Shown here: piece by piece, positions 7,746 through 15,134 of the stretch
Layout of the letters: every line of letters begins with the position of its first letter
Position numbering within the stretch: position 1 is the first letter of the stretch
Origin: Verrucomicrobiaceae bacterium
GTDB lineage: Bacteria > Verrucomicrobiota > Verrucomicrobiia > Verrucomicrobiales > Verrucomicrobiaceae
Reading direction: 5' to 3'
Assembly: GCA_027484445.1 (NCBI GenBank)
Contig: JAIXSY010000055.1
Span: forward strand, 372,001 to 436,000
Length of the DNA: 64,000 bases
Notes under the pieces: model-generated
What the model was told of the DNA's origin: nothing
The model's database searches: none
The model's input: only the letters and a program-made list of their open reading frames with translations
Translations under genes and position numbers: made by a program

Positions 7746-10700
7746 TCAATCCGCCGACGGGCAGCGCAGACAAACCAGGCCCCACAGGCCCACCGGCAGG
7801 ATGAGGTCGCCCTGCCAAGCCAGGGCACGCCAGTCCAGCACCTGGGACAGGCCCTGACCATCGTAGAGAATGACCCCCGGCGCGGTCCAGCGCATCGACG
7901 GCCACTCAGACAGCTGCTCGATGCCCAGCTTCATCATCTCTGTCACCGGCCCTCGCCATGGCTCTTGCCACAGCAGCGTGCCGGTCAGCACATCCACCGC
8001 CTGCACCTGCTCCAGATCCGCCACCACGACCACACTGCCATCCAGCGCCACTGCCGGCATTCGGTGCTTGCCGGGGGTCGGATTGTGCACGCTCGGGATG
8101 TCCAGCAGCGGCACCATTGCCCCGGCCGGGCTCACCTTCATCACCCCATTTGCAGAGGCCAGCACTAGCTGACGCCCCACGGTGCCGAGCGGCCAGGCCT
8201 GCGAGCTGTAACTCGACGCGGCACGATCCAGGCCACTCGGCTGGGGAAAGCCGAGCACCGAACTGCGCACCACCGGCAGCCCTGAGATCAAATGCCAGAC
8301 CCGCTCTCCCTGCAGCCAGCGCCCGCCTTCAGCTCCCCAGTTCAGCCATGGCTCGCTCCCCATCAGCGAGGCAAAAACCCCTGGATAGGCCGTGATCGGC
8401 AAAGACAGCGGGCTCGACTTCGTGAAGCCTAACGAAAAGAGCGAGCTCGCCTCGCGCACCATCCCCCGCTGCGGGCGCAGGCTAAAGGCCGCATTCTGCT
8501 GCACCTCAGGCTTGGCCGACAGCGCTAGGGGAAAATGCAGTGCACGCTGCCCCGTGCCCGCCTTCCAGATCAGTGCACCGCTCGCCACATCCAGCAGCGC
8601 ACAGCCACTGCCCGTGACCAACACCCGCCCGCCATCCACCTGCAAGCCCAGAGCTTGCCAGTTTGGCGTTTGGCTCGCGCCAGCAGGTTGCCGGGCTAGG
8701 TCCGCCAGCTCGGTGGACCAGCGCAGCTTGCCCGACCGCATCGCGTAGGCATCCACTCGCCGGGTCGCCGGCTGCCAGCACAGCGCTAGATCCCGACTGG
8801 CCGCTAGCCGCAGCCGCCCGCGGCCCCGCTTCACCTGCCAGAGCACGCGCGCATCGTCCCAGGCCAGCGCGGTCAATCCATCGTCATTGGCCACCACCAC
8901 CCCTTCCTCCAGCAGGCACCACTCCAGCGGTTCCGCCACCAGATCGGCAGAGCTGATCATGCCTACGGCTGCTGTCACAGGCGTCTGCCCCAGTCGTGTC
9001 TGCCAGCATAGGCGACCGCTGCGACGATCCAGCGCCGCCAGCGCCCCGTATTGATCTTGCGCCAGCACCCACTGGCCCTCCGGCGAAAGCGCCCAGCGCA
9101 CCCAAAAGCCGCCTGCATTTGGCTGGAAAGCCCAGGCGAGCTGGCCTGGGCGACGGTAATCTGCGGCTGGGCTAGGTGGAGCCAAGGGAGCCTCGGCCTC
9201 CGTCGTGGACAGCATCCGCAGCGCCTCCACCTTCGACAAAGACACCCCGTCTGGCAGCTCAATCGCATCGCCCGCCTGCTGCAAGACTGCCCGAGCCTCC
9301 GCCAGGCGCACCTCATCCATCTGCCGCCGTGCCAAAAGCCCCCGCGCCCAGGCCAACCACACACGCCGCTCAGGCTGCTGCTCTGCCAGCTCCAGATCCA
9401 GCAGGCAGGCCTCCGCCTCTGCTACATCAGCCTGGGGATCAGCCAGCACCGGCACCAGTGTCCGCCAGGCACTGGCGCACCTGTGCTGCATCATCAGCGC
9501 CTGGGCCTCCGGCCCCAGCTCCCAGTCTCCGGCCCGCATCTGCATCTCACGCAGGCTTTGCCGCAGCTCAGCCTCCTGCCCTGCGCTGGCCAGCAGCGTC
9601 GTCCATTGCAGCCAGTGCGCCTTTTCCTTCGGCTGCAGCAGCACCAGCCGCCGCGCCAGCGCCTGCACCTTTCGCATTTCACCCAGCTTCAGCAGCACCT
9701 GAATCGCCTGCTGGATCAGCCCCGTATCCTGGCAGAGATCGATCCCCAGTTGGCTCAAAGTCTGACGCACCAGGTCCAGCCGACCCGCCGTGTGATACAT
9801 GAGCAGCAGCCGCAGGCGCAGATCCTCCTGCCCCAGCGCCCCCTCCACCGCCTGACTCTGGGCGATGGCGGTCTGCAGCTCCTGCTCCAGCTCACGATAG
9901 CGAGCCGACTGCCCCTCCATCAGTGCGATCAAAAGCCGCCGCAGGGATAGCTGCACCCCCACGGGCAGGCTCGGCTGCCTCAGTGCCTCCCGCAGCCAGC
10001 GTTCCGCCTCTTCCTTCAGCCCCGACTCTTTCACCTGCGTGGCCAGCACCGCCAGTTGACTCAGCTTCAGCGGCTCCCAGCTTTCCCCCTCCGCCGGAAA
10101 CAGCCGCTTCCGCTCTGCGGCCAGGAAAGCACTGGCTTGCTCACGCTCCATCGCCTGCTCCCAGGCAGGCTGGAGCCACGCCGCGTAGCGTGCCTCGGTG
10201 TCACACAGATCGCGGCACAGCGCCAGTTGCTGACTCGACTCCGCCACACGCCCCGACATTGCCTCCACTCGCGCCAGCATCAGCCTCAGGTCAAAAGCAC
10301 CCACCGGCTGCTGCAATCCAGCCTCCAGCACGCGACGCGCCAGCACCAGAAGCCGATGCTGGAGAAGGAACGGCACCGCCTCCAGGCGCATCTCGTGCGT
10401 CATCGCAGCCAGATCCAGGCCCTGCATCACGCGCTCCGCCTCCTCCACCTGCCCCTGCGCCCACAGCAGCTCGGCCCATTCCTTGCGCAGATCCCAGCGC
10501 CCCGGCAGCATCTCCTCCGCCGCCGCCAGTACCGCCAGCGCCTCCGTGGGCAGCGTTTGCTGGCGCAGCCAGCGTGCCGTCTGCAGCCACAGCATCGCCT
10601 TCGCCTCCGGGGACTTGCCTTCCAGCAGAGCCCGCAGAGCCTCCAGCCCCGGCAGCACCCGGCCCAGACGCAGCAGCACCCGCATCCGCTGCTCGCGCAA

Positions 10701-11822
10701 ATCCTCCCGCTGTGGCTGGGCACGCGAACGCTGGCTCAGGAACTCCAAAAGCGCCTCCGGCTGGCGACTCACCTCCAGCTCCTGCATCACACGCAGCTCC
10801 AGCACACGCGACGCTGGCAGCACCGCCAGACTTTCCTGCCACACCCGCACCGCCTCAGGCGACTGACCTGCCAACGCTAGCAGCTCCCCATACAGCAGCG
10901 CCCGCCGTTCATCCGTCGGCACCGCCTGCCAGGCCTGCGCCGCATCCCGCAGCCGTGCCTGCCGCTGCGACTCCCCTTCCCCCTGCCAGCTTAGCAGCAC
11001 CGCCTCCCGCCAGCGCGGATGCTCCACACCCAGCAGTTCCAACAGCCTTTCCGCCTGCACCATCGCCTCCGCAGGCCGTGCGTTTGCCTTCAGCACCCGC
11101 GCCCACAGGAAGCGCGCCTCCACCGCTGTCTCCCCTTGCAACGACGAAAGATCCGCCCCCTGCCCCACCTCCAGCGCTGCCCGGGTCAGCCCCGCCTCCT
11201 GGCAGCGGCGCACCCAGCCCAGCCGCGCCTCAGCCGTGCCCAGCCGCTCTGCCAGCGTGGCCAAACATGAGCGCACCCGCTCCTCCTCACCGGAAGCTGC
11301 CGCTTCTCGAATCAGCTCCGAAAGCCAGCGCTCCATCCGCGACGGCTGCGCCCGCTCCCGCAGCACCGCCTTGGCCAAACCTTCTAGCGCCCCAGGTCGA
11401 TGTTCCTGACTCAGCCAAAGGTAACGCACGTAAGCTAGCAGCGCACTTTCAGGAAAGCGTGACTCCGCTTGGTCCAAATGCACCCCCGCCAGGGTGGACC
11501 GCGTCAGCACCAGCAGCCGAGCCAGCACCACCGCTGCCCCCTCATCCTGCGGGTACTGCGCCGCATGATCTGTGTAAAGCTGGATCAACTCCGCCAAGCG
11601 CCCCGCCCCCTGGTAAAGCTCCACCAACGACCGCAGCGGAGCCTCTGCTCCAGGGTCCACGTGCAGCGCCGTCCGCCACGCCAGCGACGACGTCTCAAAC
11701 GACTTCACCTCCTCCGCCCCGATCCACCCGCCCCCCAGCAGCAGCGCCACCATCGCCGCCCCACCCACAGCCCAACGCCGCAAAGCAGGCCACCGCCACG
11801 CAAAGAACCAAAGCACACGCAT
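7746..11822 (-). CDS. Large TPR-repeat protein with C-terminal PQQ-like beta-propeller
   Basis: A 1358-residue protein, probably exported: a hydrophobic segment near the N-terminus (WAVGGAAMVALLLGGGWIGAEE). Residues from about 60 to 900 are Leu/Ala/Glu/Arg-rich helical repeats of TPR type. The last 400 residues carry PQQ/YVTN-like propeller repeats (LAALDRRSGRLCWQTRLG, VDAYAMRSGKLRWSTEL, VQAVDVLTGTLLWQEPW). The track's 1505-aa version runs into the CRISPR array, where the repeat is translated as FPPARGDGP; that part is not coding. I chose ATG 11822, with an ATG about 30 bp upstream as an alternative. A scaffold or assembly role in the envelope is inference. Confidence 0.8.
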   Translation of the reverse strand: MRVLWFFAWRWPALRRWAVGGAAMVALLLGGGWIGAEEVKSFETSSLAWRTALHVDPGAEAPLRSLVELYQGAGRLAELIQLYTDHAAQYPQDEGAAVVLARLLVLTRSTLAGVHLDQAESRFPESALLAYVRYLWLSQEHRPGALEGLAKAVLRERAQPSRMERWLSELIREAAASGEEERVRSCLATLAERLGTAEARLGWVRRCQEAGLTRAALEVGQGADLSSLQGETAVEARFLWARVLKANARPAEAMVQAERLLELLGVEHPRWREAVLLSWQGEGESQRQARLRDAAQAWQAVPTDERRALLYGELLALAGQSPEAVRVWQESLAVLPASRVLELRVMQELEVSRQPEALLEFLSQRSRAQPQREDLREQRMRVLLRLGRVLPGLEALRALLEGKSPEAKAMLWLQTARWLRQQTLPTEALAVLAAAEEMLPGRWDLRKEWAELLWAQGQVEEAERVMQGLDLAAMTHEMRLEAVPFLLQHRLLVLARRVLEAGLQQPVGAFDLRLMLARVEAMSGRVAESSQQLALCRDLCDTEARYAAWLQPAWEQAMEREQASAFLAAERKRLFPAEGESWEPLKLSQLAVLATQVKESGLKEEAERWLREALRQPSLPVGVQLSLRRLLIALMEGQSARYRELEQELQTAIAQSQAVEGALGQEDLRLRLLLMYHTAGRLDLVRQTLSQLGIDLCQDTGLIQQAIQVLLKLGEMRKVQALARRLVLLQPKEKAHWLQWTTLLASAGQEAELRQSLREMQMRAGDWELGPEAQALMMQHRCASAWRTLVPVLADPQADVAEAEACLLDLELAEQQPERRVWLAWARGLLARRQMDEVRLAEARAVLQQAGDAIELPDGVSLSKVEALRMLSTTEAEAPLAPPSPAADYRRPGQLAWAFQPNAGGFWVRWALSPEGQWVLAQDQYGALAALDRRSGRLCWQTRLGQTPVTAAVGMISSADLVAEPLEWCLLEEGVVVANDDGLTALAWDDARVLWQVKRGRGRLRLAASRDLALCWQPATRRVDAYAMRSGKLRWSTELADLARQPAGASQTPNWQALGLQVDGGRVLVTGSGCALLDVASGALIWKAGTGQRALHFPLALSAKPEVQQNAAFSLRPQRGMVREASSLFSLGFTKSSPLSLPITAYPGVFASLMGSEPWLNWGAEGGRWLQGERVWHLISGLPVVRSSVLGFPQPSGLDRAASSYSSQAWPLGTVGRQLVLASANGVMKVSPAGAMVPLLDIPSVHNPTPGKHRMPAVALDGSVVVVADLEQVQAVDVLTGTLLWQEPWRGPVTEMMKLGIEQLSEWPSMRWTAPGVILYDGQGLSQVLDWRALAWQGDLILPVGLWGLVCLRCPSAD

Positions 11823-11889
11823 TCCCCCTGCATACCCAACCCCGCCCATCAAGACAAGCCCCAACGGATGACTGAGTGACAAGTTGCCT

Positions 11890-12467
11890 ATGACCATCCC
11901 CCCGGGCTGGGGGGAAACAGCCTGTGGTAGCGAGCAGATGGCAAGCCATGCGGACCATCCCCCCGGGCTGGGGGGAAACCTCTCCGGGTTATGAGCCCAG
12001 CGACGTAACCACGGACCATCCCCCCGGGCTGGGGGGAAACCGCCAGCGAGTATTGGCCGAGCTGCTCCAACACGGACCATCCCCCCGGGCTGGGGGGAAA
12101 CAGACTGAATGAGATGCTGGAGGCGCAGGCGTCCGGACCATCCCCCCGGGCTGGGGGGAAACTCATTGTCCTGCTGCAGCTTGACCAGGTCCTGCGGACC
12201 ATCCCCCCGGGCTGGGGGGAAACAGATCGCGCAACTCACGCCCATCTCGTGCCGACGGACCATCCCCCCGGGCTGGGGGGAAACGGCAGTTGTGGACTCG
12301 ATACATGGCGGAGGCGCGGACCATCCCCCCGGGCTGGGGGGAAACGTTTCAGCATCTGTTTCATGGTCGTTTAATTGCGGACCATCCCCCCGGGCTGGGG
12401 GGAAACTCCGCCGCCGTGCAGCCTACGTCATACTGCACCGGACCATCCCCCCGGGCTGGGGGGAAAC
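11890..12467 (-). CRISPR. Type I-E CRISPR array, 10 repeats and 9 spacers
   Basis: Ten copies of a 29-bp repeat (plus strand CGGACCATCCCCCCGGGCTG + GGGGAAAC) start at 11890, 11951, 12012, 12073, 12134, 12195, 12256, 12317, 12378 and 12439. All nine spacers are exactly 32 bp, giving a strict 61-bp period. Read on the minus strand the repeat is GTTTCCCCCC-AGCCC-GGGGGG-ATGGTCCG. It has a 6-bp GC stem and an 8-nt ATGGTCCG end expected as the crRNA 5' handle after Cas6e cleavage, as in E. coli I-E. The copy farthest from cas2 (11890) has lost two terminal bases (AT instead of CG), which marks the old end and puts the leader at the cas2 side. Confidence 0.98.
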
Positions 12468-12489
12468 CCTGCATTTACAAGGCTTTCAG

Positions 12490-12518
12490 CGTATAAGAGC
12501 TAGAATCTAGGGTGTCAA
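12490..12518 (-). promoter_or_regulatory. CRISPR leader promoter
   Basis: On the minus strand TTGACA (12518-12513) is followed after exactly 17 bp by TATACG (12495-12490), about 22 bp before the first repeat. The perfect -35 lies 7 bp after the cas2 stop codon. The spacer contains the odd palindrome CTAGA-T-TCTAG (12500-12510), a possible operator. TTTGAC occurs twice, 11 bp apart. The leader between cas2 and the array is only 58 bp; I see no clear IHF consensus in it. Confidence 0.65.
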
Positions 12519-12525
12519 ATCGCCG

Positions 12526-12837
12526 TCAAAACGGGATTTTCTCCGCTTCCAGCCACTGTTCAGCCACTAGGGCAATCCCACTGATCACCTCTGGCTTTCT
12601 TCCTTGGCAGCCGCAGGGGCCGATCCGCTCGATCTCGTAGCCCTGGCAGTTCGGCTGGCTGCAGATGACCAGCATGCCACACTCCGGCGGGCTGTTCCGC
12701 CGGATGTAGTCCATCACCTTCGCGTGATTGCGGGGGTTCAGGGTGCCGACAAAGACGTTTGGCCTCGGTTCGATGAACCAGCGTTTCAGCATGCCGCGCA
12801 CGGCATCGGGCGTATCATTGGCCAAGATGACGGTCAT
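12526..12837 (-). CDS. cas2: CRISPR integrase subunit Cas2e
   Basis: A 103-residue protein beginning MTVILANDTPDAVRGMLKRW and containing PNVFVGTLNPRNHAKVMDYI. This is characteristic of the I-E branch of Cas2 (CasCas2CT1978 type), which dimerises and bridges two Cas1 dimers during spacer integration. It is the last cas gene before the leader. A stretch with four cysteines (CSQPNCQGYEIERIGPCGCQG) follows the core. An ATTTGAG-type repeat fills most of the 49-bp gap to cas1. Confidence 0.93.
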   Translation of the reverse strand: MTVILANDTPDAVRGMLKRWFIEPRPNVFVGTLNPRNHAKVMDYIRRNSPPECGMLVICSQPNCQGYEIERIGPCGCQGRKPEVISGIALVAEQWLEAEKIPF

Positions 12838-12850
12838 GGGGGAGATTTGG

Positions 12851-12881
12851 AATTTGAGATTTGAGATTTGAAATTTCAGAT
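12851..12881. repeat. ATTTGAG heptad repeat, copy 1 (cas1/cas2 junction)
   Basis: Reads AATTTGAGATTTGAGATTTG + AAATTTCAGAT. The unit is a 7-bp period (ATTTGAG, ATTTGAG, ATTTGAA, ATTTCAG). It lies between the cas1 stop and the cas2 start and occupies nearly the whole gap. Confidence 0.85.
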
Positions 12882-12886
12882 GCCGG

Positions 12887-13729
12887 TCAGGCCCCGGACT
12901 GAAAGAGTTTGGTCAAGTCACGGGGCATGCGTTGCAGCAGCTTCGTTTGCTCCACGCGCTCTTTAAGAAACTGCCGGGCCAAGGTACCGTCGTCCTTCGG
13001 GTCTTGGCGGATGGCCTGGAAGGCGGCGGGCCAGCTTGTCTCGTGCTTGTAGAGGTCCGCCACGTCGTAGATGAAGGGCAACGTGCCCGCGTCATGCACA
13101 AAGCCGAGCTGCGGGAGAAAGCCCATGCTCAGGCACACGGCGCTGGTCAGGGCGTAAAGGCTGGCGTTCGTCGCGGAGAGGGCCTTGTTGATGCCATCGG
13201 CCAGATCCCACTTTTGCGTGTTGTAGTCGCGCCCCTTCCAGGTGACGCCGTATTCCAGGCCCAGCCGCTCGTAAGTGAACTTGACGCGTTTTCCCTCCAT
13301 GCCGCGCAGTTGCTGAATGGTGGCACTGTCCACCTCGATGTCCTCGAAGCGGAAGCGGAACATCTTGCGCGCGATTTCTTCCCGCCGCTTCTTGCTGGCC
13401 CAAGCCTCAGCGTGAAGGCGCGCCATGCTGTTGTCGTGGTTGGGCTGGATGCCGTAGCTGTAAAAGCGCAGCCCGTCCTCGCCCATCCAGAAGAGTGGGG
13501 TGTTGCTGTCCGCACAAACCTTGATGGCGGCATGGGTCAGCGTGGTGCCCGGGCCGAGGATCAGCGCAGAGATGGTCGCGATGGGCAGGCGGCATACCAG
13601 CCCCTGGCCGCTGATCCATTTCACTGAGGCGTCATCCACCTCCAGGCGGCCATGTTCCAGGTAGAGCGGCGTCCACCGGTCCTTGGCCGGGGCGAGGGTT
13701 TCGATGGGTGGTTTTTCAAAGAGGGGCAT
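12887..13729 (-). CDS. cas1: CRISPR integrase Cas1 (type I-E)
   Basis: A 280-residue Cas1 that captures protospacers and integrates them at the leader end of the array together with Cas2. The metal ligands are present: Glu145 in RGMEGKRVKFTYERLG, His212 in LGFVHDAGTLPF and Asp in YDVADLYK (222-225). The context matches E. coli Cas1 (GIEGSRVKATY, GFVHTG, YDIADI). The ORF-track start at 13840 adds 37 residues that are translated ATTTGAG-type repeat (FEISNLKC, LKSEISNLKC). I therefore start at ATG 13729 (MPLFEKPPIETLAPAKDRWT). Repeats flank the gene on both sides. Confidence 0.96.
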   Translation of the reverse strand: MPLFEKPPIETLAPAKDRWTPLYLEHGRLEVDDASVKWISGQGLVCRLPIATISALILGPGTTLTHAAIKVCADSNTPLFWMGEDGLRFYSYGIQPNHDNSMARLHAEAWASKKRREEIARKMFRFRFEDIEVDSATIQQLRGMEGKRVKFTYERLGLEYGVTWKGRDYNTQKWDLADGINKALSATNASLYALTSAVCLSMGFLPQLGFVHDAGTLPFIYDVADLYKHETSWPAAFQAIRQDPKDDGTLARQFLKERVEQTKLLQRMPRDLTKLFQSGA

Positions 13730-13743
13730 GGCAGCGTCGCTGC

Positions 13744-13773
13744 ATTTGAGATTTGAGATTTCAGATTTCAAAT
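13744..13773. repeat. ATTTGAG heptad repeat, copy 2 (upstream of cas1)
   Basis: ATTTGAGATTTGAGATTTCA + GATTTCAAAT, four 7-bp units plus AT. Lies 15 bp upstream of the cas1 ATG in the gap between the four-helix gene and cas1. Confidence 0.88.
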
Positions 13774-13800
13774 CCTCCAGAGGCGGGGCCGCTGCGCGGC

Positions 13801-13823
13801 ATTTGAGATTTGAGATTTCAAAT
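13801..13823. repeat. ATTTGAG heptad repeat, copy 3 (just after the four-helix gene)
   Basis: ATTTGAGATTTGAGATTTCA + AAT, one unit shorter than copy 2, and ending 1 bp before the four-helix gene's stop codon. Both copies 2 and 3 are preceded by a similar GC(T)GC-rich stretch, suggesting local duplication of a repeat plus its flank. Confidence 0.85.
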
Positions 13824-13824
13824 C

Positions 13825-14361
13825 CTAGTAGCGTTCCCATTTGCGGAGCTGGGCGTCCTTCTGGGGGCCGTCCGGCATCGCTTGGGCGTGTTTGAGCATG
13901 GTTTGCTTGAAGTTTTCCCGGCGCTTCTCCTCGGCCTTCCGCTTGCCATACTCGTCCCGGCTTTTGTCATTGAGGTGGCGCTGGCCCTCGATGTCGCTGT
14001 TTTGCAGGCTGTCTGCCCAGGCGCGGAGCTGTCGCCCGCAGGACTCCGCCACGCTCGCGATGCGCTCGATCAGTTCCACCCATGGGCGCAGCTTTGGCCG
14101 CCGGGCAAAGAAGCGCATCATGCTGCGGGTCTCCCCGGCGCTGCCGCGGGCGATGTAAAGAAAGGCCAGCAACTCCTTGGTGCTGCCTCGCTCAAAGCCT
14201 TCCGCGATGTTGTTGCTCACGCTCAGGGAGCAGCGGTCCAGTTGATCCTGCTTTCCGCGTGAAATGGCCTGTCCCGCCGCCTCCAGCAGATCTTCACTAA
14301 GCTCCGCCAGCCGGATCGCCTCCTGCCAGACGGGGAGGTCTTCAAAGGATTGGTAAGTCAT
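13825..14361 (-). CDS. Four-helix-bundle protein (S23/IVP family) inside the cas operon
   Basis: A 178-residue protein. The first 120 residues (SFEDLPVWQEAIRLAELSED, SLSVSNNIAEGFERGSTKE, FLYIARGSAGETRSMM) are typical of the 23S rRNA intervening-sequence family. This is the same fold class as the Avd accessory protein of diversity-generating retroelements. A 60-residue Lys/Arg/Glu-rich tail follows (KRKAEEKRRENFKQTMLKHA). It is not a standard cas gene, yet lies in line with the operon, 29 bp after cas5e and 95 bp before cas1, with ATTTGAG-type repeats at both borders. The family usually binds nucleic acid or acts as an adaptor; a role in adaptation is conjecture and a passenger gene is equally possible. 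Confidence 0.85.
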   Translation of the reverse strand: MTYQSFEDLPVWQEAIRLAELSEDLLEAAGQAISRGKQDQLDRCSLSVSNNIAEGFERGSTKELLAFLYIARGSAGETRSMMRFFARRPKLRPWVELIERIASVAESCGRQLRAWADSLQNSDIEGQRHLNDKSRDEYGKRKAEEKRRENFKQTMLKHAQAMPDGPQKDAQLRKWERY

Positions 14362-14379
14362 GCGCGCGGGCTGGGGTGG

Positions 14380-14411
14380 AATTTCACATTTCAGATCTCA
14401 GATTTCAAATT
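14380..14411. repeat. ATTTGAG heptad repeat, copy 4 (overlaps the 3' end of cas5e)
   Basis: Reads AATTTCACATTTCAGATCTC + AGATTTCAAATT, a diverged copy of the element. It overlaps the last codons of cas5e and supplies its TGA stop (14391-14393), so the Cas5e C-terminus NLKSEI is repeat-encoded. Confidence 0.75.
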
Positions 14412-15134
14412 GCGCACTTTGCGCTTCTGGATGATCCGCCTCGGTGCGTGGCGTTCGCCTATGGGTGCTCCGAAAGCGACGGGGGCATCCGTCAGCCACT
14501 CGGCATCGATCTCGGTCTCAGCCGGGTTTTCGAGGACGTGGTCGAAATGTTTCAGGGTGAGGGCCTCATTGATGCCGCAGCGGTTGAGCAGGCTTTTCAG
14601 GGCGTCGGTAGATGAAGGAAACACGCCCAGGCCCAATGGGCTGGCGGGGATGCAGCACTTCCGGCCGAGCCAGAGGCCCCAGCGCGGGTTCTCGAGTGCG
14701 GTGGCGATCTCCGTGAGGAAATCCGCGTCACCTTCCAGCAGCACGCCGAAGCGGGCGTCGAGCAGGTAATGGCGCTCGCTGAGCACTGTCTCCAGCACGG
14801 CACCGCTGGCAGCGCGGGGCTTCTTCATCCAGTCGGTGCCTTTCTCGTAGCCGCCGCCAATGGTGTGGTAATCGCTCAGCCGCAGGATGGGCAGTTCAGC
14901 GCTGCCGCGCTTCTTTGGCAGCGTGACGGTGGTGCAGGAGAGCGCGGCGAGGCGGGCCACGTGTGCGGGTTCATCTGCGCTGTGCTTGTCATAGCCCAGC
15001 GCGGCGGCCAACAGGCCGCAGATGCCGCTCTTGGTGGGATGCAGGGCTGTCGTGCGCCGGGTGAAGCGAGAGGCAAAGCCCCAGCTCTGCATCGGCCCGT
15101 CCAGCAGCAGGGCGAGGCAGGGGTTAGGCGACAT
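14391..15134 (-). CDS. cas5e: Cascade subunit Cas5e (CasD)
   Basis: A 247-residue Cas5e that caps the 5' handle of the crRNA in Cascade. The N-terminus LALLLDGPMQSWGFASRFTRR and PTKSGICGLLAAALG are the family's RAMP signature, with LSDYHTIGGGYEKGTDW and RHYLLDARFGVLLEG in the middle. It overlaps cas7e by 11 bp. The C-terminus (KRKVRNLKSEI) runs into an ATTTGAG-type repeat that provides the stop codon, so the natural end of the gene may have been altered by the repeat. Confidence 0.95.
   Translation of the reverse strand: MSPNPCLALLLDGPMQSWGFASRFTRRTTALHPTKSGICGLLAAALGYDKHSADEPAHVARLAALSCTTVTLPKKRGSAELPILRLSDYHTIGGGYEKGTDWMKKPRAASGAVLETVLSERHYLLDARFGVLLEGDADFLTEIATALENPRWGLWLGRKCCIPASPLGLGVFPSSTDALKSLLNRCGINEALTLKHFDHVLENPAETEIDAEWLTDAPVAFGAPIGERHAPRRIIQKRKVRNLKSEI

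Noticed and set aside
9923-11875. 650-aa plus-strand ORF rich in Ala and Pro
   Set aside because: It is antisense to the TPR gene in very GC-rich sequence, has no domain or signal, and its composition is what the complementary strand of Leu/Ala/Arg-rich helices gives.
11823-12263. N-terminal extension of the 1505-aa minus-strand ORF and several plus-strand ORFs with repeated FPPARGDGP or PSPRAGGK peptides
   Set aside because: These are translations of the CRISPR repeat and spacers. The 61-bp period makes the frame rotate and the peptides recur. The TPR protein starts at 11822.
13825-14361. A diversity-generating retroelement because of the Avd-like fold
   Set aside because: No reverse transcriptase, no template/variable repeat pair and no variable-protein C-type lectin domain were found nearby.
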